From: Planctomycetota bacterium
Lineage (GTDB): Bacteria; Planctomycetota; B15-G4
Assembly (NCBI GenBank): GCA_029259745.1
Contig: JAJDEO010000063.1
Span: 248,001 to 312,000, forward strand
Reading direction: 5' to 3'
Length of the DNA: 64,000 nucleotides
Below are positions 44,539 through 52,033 of this stretch, piece by piece; position 1 is the stretch's first letter; each line of letters opens with the position of its first letter. The translations under genes were made by a program, and so were the position numbers. The notes below the pieces were generated by a model. The model had not been told where the DNA came from and made no database searches. It saw nothing but the letters and a program-made list of their open reading frames with translations.

Positions 44539-46284
44539 TCAGAGCTTGGTGTTGACCAGGAAGCGTGCGCCGAGCGAGTTGCCGGTCGCGCTGACGATGA
44601 AGCCGTTGGCGAGCATCAAGTAGTCGAGGTCGCCGTCGTTGTCGGCATCGAAGAGTGAGCCGCCCGTGCTGACGAAGTCGCCGATGGTTCCGAACTCGCC
44701 GCTGAACGGTGGGTCGAACCAGGTCTGGCGCGTGAAGTTCCCTTCGACGCCGCCGTTGGCACCACCGTCGTTGAGGAAGATGGCCTGGTCGGCACCGAGG
44801 AACAGCTCGTGGATGCTCATGATGACGTCCATGTCGCCGTCGGCATCGATGTCGCCGAGGTGCACGTTCGTGCGGATGCCGTCGGCAGGCGTGGCGAACT
44901 CGAGGAAGCTGAACGGATCGTCGTGGAAGACACCTTCGGTGCCACCCTGCAACCCGCCCTGGTTGATGTAGACGTCGCCCGAGTCGGGCGGCAGGACGTT
45001 GAGCACCGAGTTCGCGACGACGATGTCGAGGTCGAGGTCGCCATCGAGATCGATGAACGCGCCTTCGCCCGAGTTGTCGCTGAGCGCACCGGCGACACCG
45101 CCGGCCTTGCGCAGGTTCGTCGCCGAGACATCCGTGAAGACGCCGAATCCGTCGTTCTCGAGCAGCACGTTCGGTTGGCCGGGCGTGCCGTCGACGCCGA
45201 GCGAGTCACCCTTGAACACCATCGCGTCGAGGTCGCCGTCGCTGTCCATGTCGAACGCGTTGATGGCACCCGTCGTCGTCTGGTCGTCGTTCCATGCGCC
45301 GTTCATGATGAACATGTCGGAGACGAAGCCCTGGCCGCAGTCGATGTTGATGTAGAGCGCATCGAGGCCAGGGATCGCGAGGTGGCCCTCGGCACCGACG
45401 GCGAGCCAGATGTCGAGGTCGCCGTCCTGGTCGACGTCAGCGAACTCGAAGCTCTGCGTCAGGCCCACGCCGACCGGGAAGTTTGCGCCTTGCGTGAACA
45501 CGCCCGTGCCATCATTGATGTAGAGGCGGTCGTCGATCGAGTTGAAGTCGTCGAAGCCACCGCTGACGAGGATGTCGACGTCACCATCACAGTCGATGTC
45601 ACCTGTCTTGACGGAGCCGACGGCGTCGCCGGGAAGGCTGATGCGCGCGGCCGTCTCGTCGAGGAACGTGCCGGGGTTGGTGGCATCGTTGATCCATATG
45701 CGGACGTCGAACTCGGTGGCGATCACGAGGTCGAGGTAGCCGTCGCGGTTGATGTCAGCGTGGTCGGAGACGGCGCCGCCGAGCGTGTCGAAGCCGACGG
45801 GCAGGCGACTCGCGGCGTCCTCGACGAGGAAGCCGGGGGCCGCCGGAAGGGGCTCGATTTCCGAGGCGTCGACGTTGGAGACGCGGCGCTTGCCGTCGAG
45901 GCCGACATGCAGCGACTGGAAGAACAGCGTGGCGCCGGTGGCCGCGGGGCCGAACTCGCCGGGGAGGGTCGGGAGCGTTGCCGTGAAGCGGCCGGCGTTG
46001 TCGAGCGGCAAGAACACGAGCGAGGCCGTGCCGACGTCGAGGCCGATCGTCGTGCCCGGGCCGAGGATGGTCGGCATCCCGTCAGCGCCGAAGAAGATGA
46101 GCGCGAAAGAGTTCGGGGTCTGCGTGCGTAGGTCGAAGCGGACGTCCTGGCCGCCGATGAGGGGCCCGACGGCGAGCGTGGACACGTGCCCGAGGGCGTC
46201 GTCGGCGAAAGCCGTGGTGGCGCTGGCAGTGAGAGCGACGGCGGCGAGTGCAGAGCGAACGATGGTGCAGGGAGACATGGACAT
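44539..46284 (-). CDS. Secreted FG-GAP protein with the shared module apparently at the N-terminus
   Basis: 581 residues. Signal peptide MSMSPCTIVRSALAAVALTASATTAFA. Residues ~30-140 (LAVGPLIGGQDVRFDLRTQTPNSFALIFFG...LPLDNAGRFTATLPT...LFFQSLHVGLDGKRRVSNVDASEI) look like the module found at the C-termini of other exported proteins here. From ~165 on there are FG-GAP repeats (DINRDGYLDLVIAT, GDIDCDGDVDILVSG, FADVDQDGDLDIWLA, FDMDSDGDLDAMVFK, DIDADGDMDVIMS, DADNDGDLDYLML). An upstream tandem palindrome at 46326-46357 may make this gene iron- or metal-regulated. Extracellular; ligand unknown. Confidence 0.85.
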   Translation of the reverse strand: MSMSPCTIVRSALAAVALTASATTAFADDALGHVSTLAVGPLIGGQDVRFDLRTQTPNSFALIFFGADGMPTILGPGTTIGLDVGTASLVFLPLDNAGRFTATLPTLPGEFGPAATGATLFFQSLHVGLDGKRRVSNVDASEIEPLPAAPGFLVEDAASRLPVGFDTLGGAVSDHADINRDGYLDLVIATEFDVRIWINDATNPGTFLDETAARISLPGDAVGSVKTGDIDCDGDVDILVSGGFDDFNSIDDRLYINDGTGVFTQGANFPVGVGLTQSFEFADVDQDGDLDIWLAVGAEGHLAIPGLDALYINIDCGQGFVSDMFIMNGAWNDDQTTTGAINAFDMDSDGDLDAMVFKGDSLGVDGTPGQPNVLLENDGFGVFTDVSATNLRKAGGVAGALSDNSGEGAFIDLDGDLDLDIVVANSVLNVLPPDSGDVYINQGGLQGGTEGVFHDDPFSFLEFATPADGIRTNVHLGDIDADGDMDVIMSIHELFLGADQAIFLNDGGANGGVEGNFTRQTWFDPPFSGEFGTIGDFVSTGGSLFDADNDGDLDYLMLANGFIVSATGNSLGARFLVNTKL

Positions 46285-46325
46285 CGGTCCGAGATGGGGC
46301 AGCGGCGCGTGGGCCGTGATGTGTT

Positions 46326-46357
46326 TTGAGATGCGGTCTCAATGAGACTGCGTCGCA
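46326..46357 (-). promoter_or_regulatory. Tandem Fur-like palindromes upstream of the FG-GAP gene
   Basis: A perfect 17-bp palindrome TTGAGA-TGCGG-TCTCAA at 46326-46342 is followed directly by TGAGACTGCGTCGCA (46343-46357), a second copy with one mismatch to TGAGA-N5-TCTCA. They lie 42-73 bases before the ATG at 46284. Arm sequence and 15-17 bp size resemble Fur-family boxes, and two adjacent boxes are typical of strongly regulated promoters. Assignment to Fur is inference. Confidence 0.5.
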
Positions 46358-46475
46358 ATTTCACCAATTCTCGGCGCCTGTCAAGGCTTCGACGGAGATT
46401 CAGCTCGGATTTGGCCGACACAGTTCTTCGATCCCGCCGCGGGTATGCTTCCCCGCGCACCCCTGAGGCCCTCTG

Positions 46476-47216
46476 ATGGCATCGCCACCCGCACGCACCG
46501 AGATCACCGACGAGCACGTCGCGACGCTCAGCGCCGCCGACATGTCCGGGTACTGGTGGTACGCGGTGCGCCAGGGCCACGTCGACGCGGCCATCGCCGA
46601 CTTGGCCCCGCCGTTGCGCTACCTCGACTTCGGCTGTGGCGCGGGGGGCGTCCTGGCATCGGTCCGCGAGCGCTTCTCGCCGGAGAAAAGCCACGGGCTC
46701 GATGGCACCCAGGCGGCGGTCGACGTGGCCGTCGAGCGCGGCCTTCCGGCGACCTACGCCGACTTCCGCAAGCGCCTCGAGCTGCCCTTCGAGCCGAACG
46801 TCATCACGTGCCTCGACGTCCTCGAACACCTCGAAGACCCGGTGCTCGCCCTGCGCCACCTGGCGTCCGACTCAAGCGACGGTGCGACGCTCATCGTCAC
46901 CGTCCCCGCGATGCCGAGCTTGCACAGCGAGTGGGACGATCTCTGCGGCCACTTCCGACGCTACACGAAGCGCACGCTCGTCGACCACCTCACCGATGGC
47001 GGGTGGTCACCCCAGCGCGTGCGCTACGCCTTCGCGTACTGCGTCCCGCCGGCGTGGTGGCAGCGGCGCGTCACGAAGACGGTGCAGGAGGTCGAGTTCC
47101 CACCCGTCTCGCCGCTCGTGAATCGCTTGATGACGATCGCCGGCGACGTCGAGCGCGCGGTCGGTTGTCCGATGCCCTTCGGCACGTCGATCGTGGCCGT
47201 CGCGACGAAAGTCTGA
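46476..47216 (+). CDS. Class I SAM-dependent methyltransferase
   Basis: 246 residues. Motif I LRYLDFGCGAGGVL (~47-60), acidic motif HGLDGTQAAVDVA, motif IV VITCLDVLEHLEDPVLALRHL, and TLIVTVPAMPSLHSEWDDLCGHFRRYTKRTL, typical of UbiG/BioC-like or small-molecule methyltransferases. The C-terminus is amphipathic (VPPAWWQRRVTKTVQEV). It sits alone on the plus strand between a secreted-protein gene and the divergent FG-GAP gene; substrate unknown. Confidence 0.82.
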   Translation: MASPPARTEITDEHVATLSAADMSGYWWYAVRQGHVDAAIADLAPPLRYLDFGCGAGGVLASVRERFSPEKSHGLDGTQAAVDVAVERGLPATYADFRKRLELPFEPNVITCLDVLEHLEDPVLALRHLASDSSDGATLIVTVPAMPSLHSEWDDLCGHFRRYTKRTLVDHLTDGGWSPQRVRYAFAYCVPPAWWQRRVTKTVQEVEFPPVSPLVNRLMTIAGDVERAVGCPMPFGTSIVAVATKV

Positions 47217-47289
47217 ACGGTGCGCGCACGCGACGGCGAGAGACTCTTCACCGGTGCGTGCGCGAGTCGTGCGAGTTGTCGAGTGCGGC

Positions 47290-48801
47290 TCAGCCGCCGA
47301 AGGAAACGACCAGCGCGTTCGAGGCCGAGAAGCCCTTGGGGCCGTCGGCGTCGATGACCCAGCCTTGGAGGGTGAGGTCGAAGCCCGAGAGTCCGTAGGG
47401 CAGTGCTGCGTTGAAGGGGAAGGTCCCCGCGGCACCCGTCGGGAGCCCCGCGATGAGCAGGTCGGGCGACGGTGCCAACGTGCCGCCCTTGAAGGGCGCC
47501 GAGAGCAGCGAGAAGCCGACGACGAGCGTGGCGAACGACGACGGACGCATGTCCGTGAGCTCGAGATTGATGTCGCCAGCGAAGGCGCAGATGTCGCTCG
47601 TGGGTGCGAGACTCGGCGCGATGCCGTTGAAGCCGGCGAGCTCGGTGGGAAGTGACAACACGCCGGACGTGGCGATGGAGTAGACGTGCACGGCGCCTGC
47701 GCCACCGTTGAAGCCGGCGTGTCCGGCATAGAAGCGTGGCTGCGAGGCGCCGGCGTTCACGGAGGCATCCACCGCGACCGCGCGTCCGAACTCGAGGCCA
47801 GGTCCGGGAGCCGTGGTTTCTCCGGAGATCGCCCACGAGCCGGCGGTGCGTTCGAGAGTGACGACGCGCTCGCCGTTGCCCGTGCCGATGATCACGTGAT
47901 CGCCGTCGACATCGGCCGTGAAGCCGAAGCGCTCTTCCGGTACGACGCTGACAAAGCCGCCCTCGAAGACGAGCCCTCCAGGGGTGAGCCGGAAAATGTC
48001 GACCTTGCCGGAGTTCAACGCGCCGTCGTCGGAGAGAACCGTCGCGGCGAGCACGGTCTTGCCGTCGGTGTAGACGCGTCCGAAGGCGTAGTTGCCGACC
48101 TCGCCACCGACGAAGAAGCCGGTGAAGACCCAGGACGTTCCGTCGAACTCGTAGACGTAGAACTGTCCGCCGTTCGAGACGAGCGAGTCGCCGTTGGGGC
48201 AGCTGATCACCATGAGGTTGACGGCCATCGAGACCGAGAGGCCGAAGCGTGCACCGGTCGAGCCGTCAACGGGCGGGGTGAGCGTCGTGACGAAGGTCGG
48301 TGTGGGGGCCGAGGACGTGGAGACGAAGAGGTCGACGTGACCTTCGGCGCCGTCATCGGGTGAACCGACCGCGAACCACACGCCGCCCGTGTTCTCGGTG
48401 AGGGAGATCGTCTGGCCGGGCGCGAGCAGAAGCGGGAGTCCCGCCTGTTCGTTGAAGCTAAGGCCATTGATACCTAAGGACGCCGTGCGTGAGATTCCAT
48501 CGTTGCTCACGTTCGAGAAAGCCAGGCCGAGCGTGGTGGGCATGGCCTCGAGGTCCTCGCGCGTACCCGAAAAGGGGATGTTGAACGCCGGCTCATGCCC
48601 TTCAGCTTCCAGAGTCCAGAGGAATCCTAGGGAGTCGCTGTCAGCTCCCGTGCTGACCATCCCTTCCTTCGCGGAGAGCGTGAACCCGGTCCCTGGAGCA
48701 GAGTAGTTGAGTGACTCCGCGAGGCACTGGCCTGCGGCCGGGCTCGAGAGGCCCGCGGCGAGAAGAGAGGCGAAGGAGAGGGAACGCAAGGTGCTGGTCA
48801 T
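47290..48801 (-). CDS. Secreted protein with FG-GAP-like propeller and shared C-terminal module
   Basis: 503 residues from ATG 48801, the internal start that opens the signal peptide MTSTLRSLSFASLLAAGLSSPAAG. The central part has PDDGAEGHVDLFVSTS, ADVDGDHVIIGTGNGERVV and similar FG-GAP-related strands with fewer aspartate loops. Residues ~395-503 (DINLELTDMRPSSFATLVVGFSLLSAPFKGG, LIAGLPTGAAGTFPFNAALPYGLSGFDLTLQGWVIDADGPKGFSASNALVVSFGG) are the best-preserved copy of the shared C-terminal module. Function unknown; exported. Confidence 0.82.
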   Translation of the reverse strand: MTSTLRSLSFASLLAAGLSSPAAGQCLAESLNYSAPGTGFTLSAKEGMVSTGADSDSLGFLWTLEAEGHEPAFNIPFSGTREDLEAMPTTLGLAFSNVSNDGISRTASLGINGLSFNEQAGLPLLLAPGQTISLTENTGGVWFAVGSPDDGAEGHVDLFVSTSSAPTPTFVTTLTPPVDGSTGARFGLSVSMAVNLMVISCPNGDSLVSNGGQFYVYEFDGTSWVFTGFFVGGEVGNYAFGRVYTDGKTVLAATVLSDDGALNSGKVDIFRLTPGGLVFEGGFVSVVPEERFGFTADVDGDHVIIGTGNGERVVTLERTAGSWAISGETTAPGPGLEFGRAVAVDASVNAGASQPRFYAGHAGFNGGAGAVHVYSIATSGVLSLPTELAGFNGIAPSLAPTSDICAFAGDINLELTDMRPSSFATLVVGFSLLSAPFKGGTLAPSPDLLIAGLPTGAAGTFPFNAALPYGLSGFDLTLQGWVIDADGPKGFSASNALVVSFGG

Positions 48802-48955
48802 GGGAGAAGCCCGGTGAGAGGAAGAGCGAGGCCTCGACACACGGACGGACCCCAAGGCACGCGATGTGCCGTCATGAGGGGTTGCGCAGTCCGGCCTTCG
48901 CGGGGGAAACCAAAACTGCGGATTTCTTGTCCCGGGCTGGGGCGGTGTCCGCGTG

Positions 48956-49516
48956 TCAGCTCGCCTCGTACGCGCGCTTCAGCCAGCGCTTCAGCTCCGC
49001 GTTGACGTCCTTGCTCGATGTGAGCCGCACACGGTGCGAGCACATCGAGTTGAAGCTCCCCGACGCTTCGAGCCGTTCTGTTGTCGGCTCACCCTTCATG
49101 CACAACCCGACGTCGACGCGTGTGGCCGTCGACGGTTGGATCAACGCGAACTGCTTGTTGCGCCGCAGGCTGACGTAACTCTTCTTCGGTGAGATCTCGA
49201 CGTCCTTACCGAGCTTCTCACAGGCCGCGATGAGCGCGTCGTAGATCGGACGCAGCTCGGCTTTCTTCTTCGAGTACTGCGCGGACACGAGGTCGGTGTC
49301 GCCGGCATGCTCGGCGCTCGACTGCAGCGTTTCGTGCGCGATGAGATTCGCGAAGCCATGCGTCACGCCGTGATCGCCCTTCAACATCTTCACGATCTGC
49401 CCGTGCTTCTCGAGTTTCGACGCACGCGTGATCCTTACCCACTGCGCGAGCGTCTTGCCCGTCTTCTCCTTCAGGTTCGCCTTCATCGAGGCGGCCATCT
49501 CTTCGGGTGTAGCCAT
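48956..49516 (-). CDS. DUF4287/DUF5655 domain protein
   Basis: 186 residues from ATG 49516, which gives MATPEEMAASMKANLKEKTGKTLAQWVRI, the standard DUF4287 start; a longer frame would add an unrelated proline/arginine stretch. The DUF4287 segment continues with HGQIVKMLKGDHGVTHGFANLIAHE (~37-61). The C-terminal half is DUF5655-like (YDALIAACEKLGKDVEISPKKSYVSLRRNKQFALIQ). These domains occur together in proteins of unknown function, possibly DNA-related. Last gene of the minus-strand run starting with the ArsR gene, 26 bases after the membrane protein. Confidence 0.82.
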   Translation of the reverse strand: MATPEEMAASMKANLKEKTGKTLAQWVRITRASKLEKHGQIVKMLKGDHGVTHGFANLIAHETLQSSAEHAGDTDLVSAQYSKKKAELRPIYDALIAACEKLGKDVEISPKKSYVSLRRNKQFALIQPSTATRVDVGLCMKGEPTTERLEASGSFNSMCSHRVRLTSSKDVNAELKRWLKRAYEAS

Positions 49517-49542
49517 CGCGTTGCTTCCTTGTCCGCAGAGGG

Positions 49543-49920
49543 TCAGGTGGTGACGCGCCGTGCGCCGATCAGGCAGACGGGCACGATCAGCGCGAGGAAC
49601 GTGAGGTGATACCAGACGGGCATGAGGTCCCACGACCCGAGCTGCACGGCGATTCCGGTTGCCAAGAGGAGCAGCGCCATGACCAGCGTTGCACCCTTCG
49701 CGGCGTCCTTCGCGATCGACGCCGTCGTCATGCCGGAGAAGAACGAGCAGATGACGCTGAGGACGAGCGCGAGCGCGAGATACCGCACATCTGCGAGCGC
49801 CTCACCCGCCGTGAACGTCTCGTAGCTCTCGGCGAACAGCACGGCCAAACCCGCACCTCCGGCAACCCAGAGCACGGACCACAAGAGATATCCCGCAATC
49901 ACAGCCAACACGTTTCGCAT
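49543..49920 (-). CDS. Small membrane protein of unknown function
   Basis: 125 residues from ATG 49920, overlapping the preceding stop (TGATG); GTG 49923 is possible. Four hydrophobic helices: VLAVIAGYLLWSVLWVAGGAGLAVLF, YLALALVLSVICSFFSGMTT, ATLVMALLLLATGIAVQ, and YHLTFLALIVPVCLIGA. No family recognised. Its position within the ArsR-AHSA1 run suggests co-expression with them. Confidence 0.72.
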   Translation of the reverse strand: MRNVLAVIAGYLLWSVLWVAGGAGLAVLFAESYETFTAGEALADVRYLALALVLSVICSFFSGMTTASIAKDAAKGATLVMALLLLATGIAVQLGSWDLMPVWYHLTFLALIVPVCLIGARRVTT

Positions 49921-50447
49921 CACTTCTCTCCTTCATCAATAGGCCAGTTTTCACTCAGACACTTCTTGGGCGACAGTGGCGCCATGAGCTTGAACAGGAC
50001 ATAAAGCGCGCGCACACCGCGCGTCGGCTTGCCGGTTTCGATCACGGCCTTCAGCGTCTTCACGATCATCGGTCCGCCCTGGACCATCTGCTTGGCCGTC
50101 TTCGTTCCCGTCGGCAGGTTCTCGATCGTGAGCGTGAACTGCACGCCGCCATCGACCTCTTCGAGTTCGTTGATGACGACGCACTCGGGGTCGTCGAAGT
50201 TCGTGAAGCGGAACGTGTGGCTGAAGCGCTTCAGCGGAACGACTTCGAGGATCGTTCCGACGACGCCGGTGTACTTCCCGTCGGCCGAGCGCATGGCGAG
50301 TTTCGAGCCCGGCGCGAGCGAACCCACGTGCATCTGCGAGTTGAAGAACGCGGGGATCGGTTTGTCGGTGCGCGTGATCTCGTTCCAGACGTCCTCGAGA
50401 GAGCCTTGGATCAACACGCGGAACATCGATGGCGGGGCGTCAGGCAC
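49920..50447 (-). CDS. SRPBCC/AHSA1 family protein
   Basis: 175 residues. The N-terminal FRVLIQGSLEDVWNEITRTDKPIPAFFN and LEVVPLKRFSHTFRFTNFDDPECVVINELEEVDGGVQFTLTIENL match the AHSA1 (START/SRPBCC) fold, a hydrophobic ligand-binding cup. Such genes commonly follow an ArsR-type regulator, as here: its start lies inside the 3' end of the arsR gene (8-base overlap). The substrate is unknown; ligand binding or transient sequestration is the usual guess for this family. Confidence 0.8.
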   Translation of the reverse strand: MPDAPPSMFRVLIQGSLEDVWNEITRTDKPIPAFFNSQMHVGSLAPGSKLAMRSADGKYTGVVGTILEVVPLKRFSHTFRFTNFDDPECVVINELEEVDGGVQFTLTIENLPTGTKTAKQMVQGGPMIVKTLKAVIETGKPTRGVRALYVLFKLMAPLSPKKCLSENWPIDEGEK

Positions 50448-50793
50448 TCTTGTTCTCCTTGCGGTCGCGGATCGCAGCCTCGACGCGGGTCTTGATGTCG
50501 ACGACGCGCTCGGACCAGAAGGCGCTGTACTTCGTCGTCCAACGATCGTGGATCTGCTGGATGGGGATGGGGTTGAAGAACAGGTGGCGCGTGCGCCCCT
50601 GCTTGCGCGACAGGACGAGCTCGACGCGCTCGAGCACGCGCAGGTGCTTCTGCACGGCGATGCGGCTCATCGCGAAGTGCGACGCGAGCGCACTGACACC
50701 CATACCCGGCGCCTCCATGAGGAGGTCGAGCATACGCCGACGCTCGGCGTGGGCGAGGGCGGAGAGGAGATCGTCGATGTCGTGCGACTTCAT
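50440..50793 (-). CDS. ArsR/SmtB-type winged-helix transcriptional regulator
   Basis: 117 residues. DDLLSALAHAERRRMLDLLMEAP and VSALASHFAMSRIAVQKHLRVLERVELVL form the winged helix-turn-helix (~8-60), followed by a wing RKQGRTRHLFFN. The ArsR-AHSA1 pairing is a well-known operon type. No cysteine metal site is obvious, so the signal is probably not a metal. A perfect 10-bp palindrome overlaps its start codon, so autoregulation by operator occlusion is likely. Confidence 0.9.
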   Translation of the reverse strand: MKSHDIDDLLSALAHAERRRMLDLLMEAPGMGVSALASHFAMSRIAVQKHLRVLERVELVLSRKQGRTRHLFFNPIPIQQIHDRWTTKYSAFWSERVVDIKTRVEAAIRDRKENKSA

Positions 50794-50815
50794 AAGTAAC
50801 CAATAGGTTACTTAT
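50792..50815 (-). promoter_or_regulatory. Operator-like palindrome at the arsR start
   Basis: ATAAGTAACC (50792-50801), AATA spacer, GGTTACTTAT (50806-50815): perfect 10-bp arms. It overlaps the start codon of the ArsR-type gene (ATG complement at 50791-50793) and is AT-rich against a high-GC background. This is the expected autoregulatory operator. Confidence 0.8.
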
Positions 50816-50898
50816 TGCCGTGAGTTCGTCAAGAGGCGTTGCTTCGGTTGCGTGCTTCGCGTCTGGAGTGGGCGGCGCAGGACTTCATACTGGAGCGC

Positions 50899-51933
50899 AT
50901 GACCCTGCCCGACGACATCTCCGACCGCGCGCGCGAGCTACACCGACGCGCCCTCGTCGTCGACGCACACGCCGACACGCTCACGGAGATGACCGACCGC
51001 GGCTACGACCTCGACGCTGCGCCGAGCAACGGGCACATCGACTTCACGCTTGCCGGTGACGGCGCGCTCGATGTGCAGGTCTTCACGTGCTTCGTGCGTC
51101 CGACGTATCTCCCCGATCGCTGCGCCGACCGCGTGCGCGCGATGCTCGACACGCTGGAACGCCAGCTCGCGCTCTTCCCCGAGCGCATCGCGCTGTGTCG
51201 CAGCGGCGCGGCGCTCGACGAGCCGCGCGCCGCCGGCAAGCTCGGCGCCGTGCTCGCGATCGAAGGCGGACACGCGATCGAGAACGACCTCGCCGTGCTC
51301 GCGGAGTTCGGGCGTCGCGGCGTGCGCACGATGACGCTGACGTGGAACAACACGAACGACTGGGCCGACGGCTGCGGCGACGAGGCGCGTCACGGCGGGC
51401 TCACCGACTTCGGCCGCGACGTCGTGTCGGCCATGGAAGACTGGGGCATGGTCGTCGACGTTTCCCACGCCGCACGTTCCACCTTCGACGACGTCCTCGC
51501 CGTCGCCCGCAAGCCGCTCATCGCAAGCCACTCCTGCGCCGACGCGCTGCGTCCCCACGTGCGCAACCTCACCGACGACCAACTCCGCGCCATCGCAGCC
51601 ACGGGCGGCGTCGCCTGCGTGAACTTCTACCCACGCTTCCTCGTCGACAGCGACGACGCCACGCTGCACGACGTCCTCGACCACGTCGAGCACTTCCTGT
51701 CGATCACTGGCCCGCGCCATGTCGGCCTCGGCGGCGACTTCGACGGCATCCCCCACGGCCCGCGCGGCCTCGAGAACGCCGCCGCGTTGCCGCGTCTCAC
51801 GGAGGGTCTGCTCGCGCGCGGTATCCCCGACGACGACATTGTCGCGCTGCTCGGAGCCAACCTCGCGCGCGTCTTCGACGGTGCCGAACCCGCTGCGCGC
51901 GACAACCTCGGTGCCGAAGCCGCCGCGCACTGA
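50899..51933 (+). CDS. Membrane-dipeptidase family (peptidase M19) enzyme
   Basis: 344 residues from ATG 50899, chosen because of GGAG just upstream; the longer frame start is unsupported. The dinuclear zinc site of renal dipeptidase is visible: VVDAHADTL gives H24 and D26, AIEGGHAIENDL supplies the bridging Glu, and DVSHAARSTF with IASHSCADALRPH supplies histidines. LGGDFDGIPHG supplies the terminal Asp. M19 enzymes cleave L-X/D-X dipeptides and some beta-lactams; in bacteria they may recycle D-amino-acid-containing dipeptides. No signal peptide, so cytoplasmic. Stands alone between the ArsR operon and a secreted-protein gene. Confidence 0.88.
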   Translation: MTLPDDISDRARELHRRALVVDAHADTLTEMTDRGYDLDAAPSNGHIDFTLAGDGALDVQVFTCFVRPTYLPDRCADRVRAMLDTLERQLALFPERIALCRSGAALDEPRAAGKLGAVLAIEGGHAIENDLAVLAEFGRRGVRTMTLTWNNTNDWADGCGDEARHGGLTDFGRDVVSAMEDWGMVVDVSHAARSTFDDVLAVARKPLIASHSCADALRPHVRNLTDDQLRAIAATGGVACVNFYPRFLVDSDDATLHDVLDHVEHFLSITGPRHVGLGGDFDGIPHGPRGLENAAALPRLTEGLLARGIPDDDIVALLGANLARVFDGAEPAARDNLGAEAAAH

Positions 51934-52033
51934 CGCGTGGCGAAGACGTTGCCGGTCCCCTCGGCCCACGGGTCTGTCAATCCGTGTTACGGTCGCGCAC
52001 GATGGTCATGGACGACTCGAAGGGGGCCCGACG

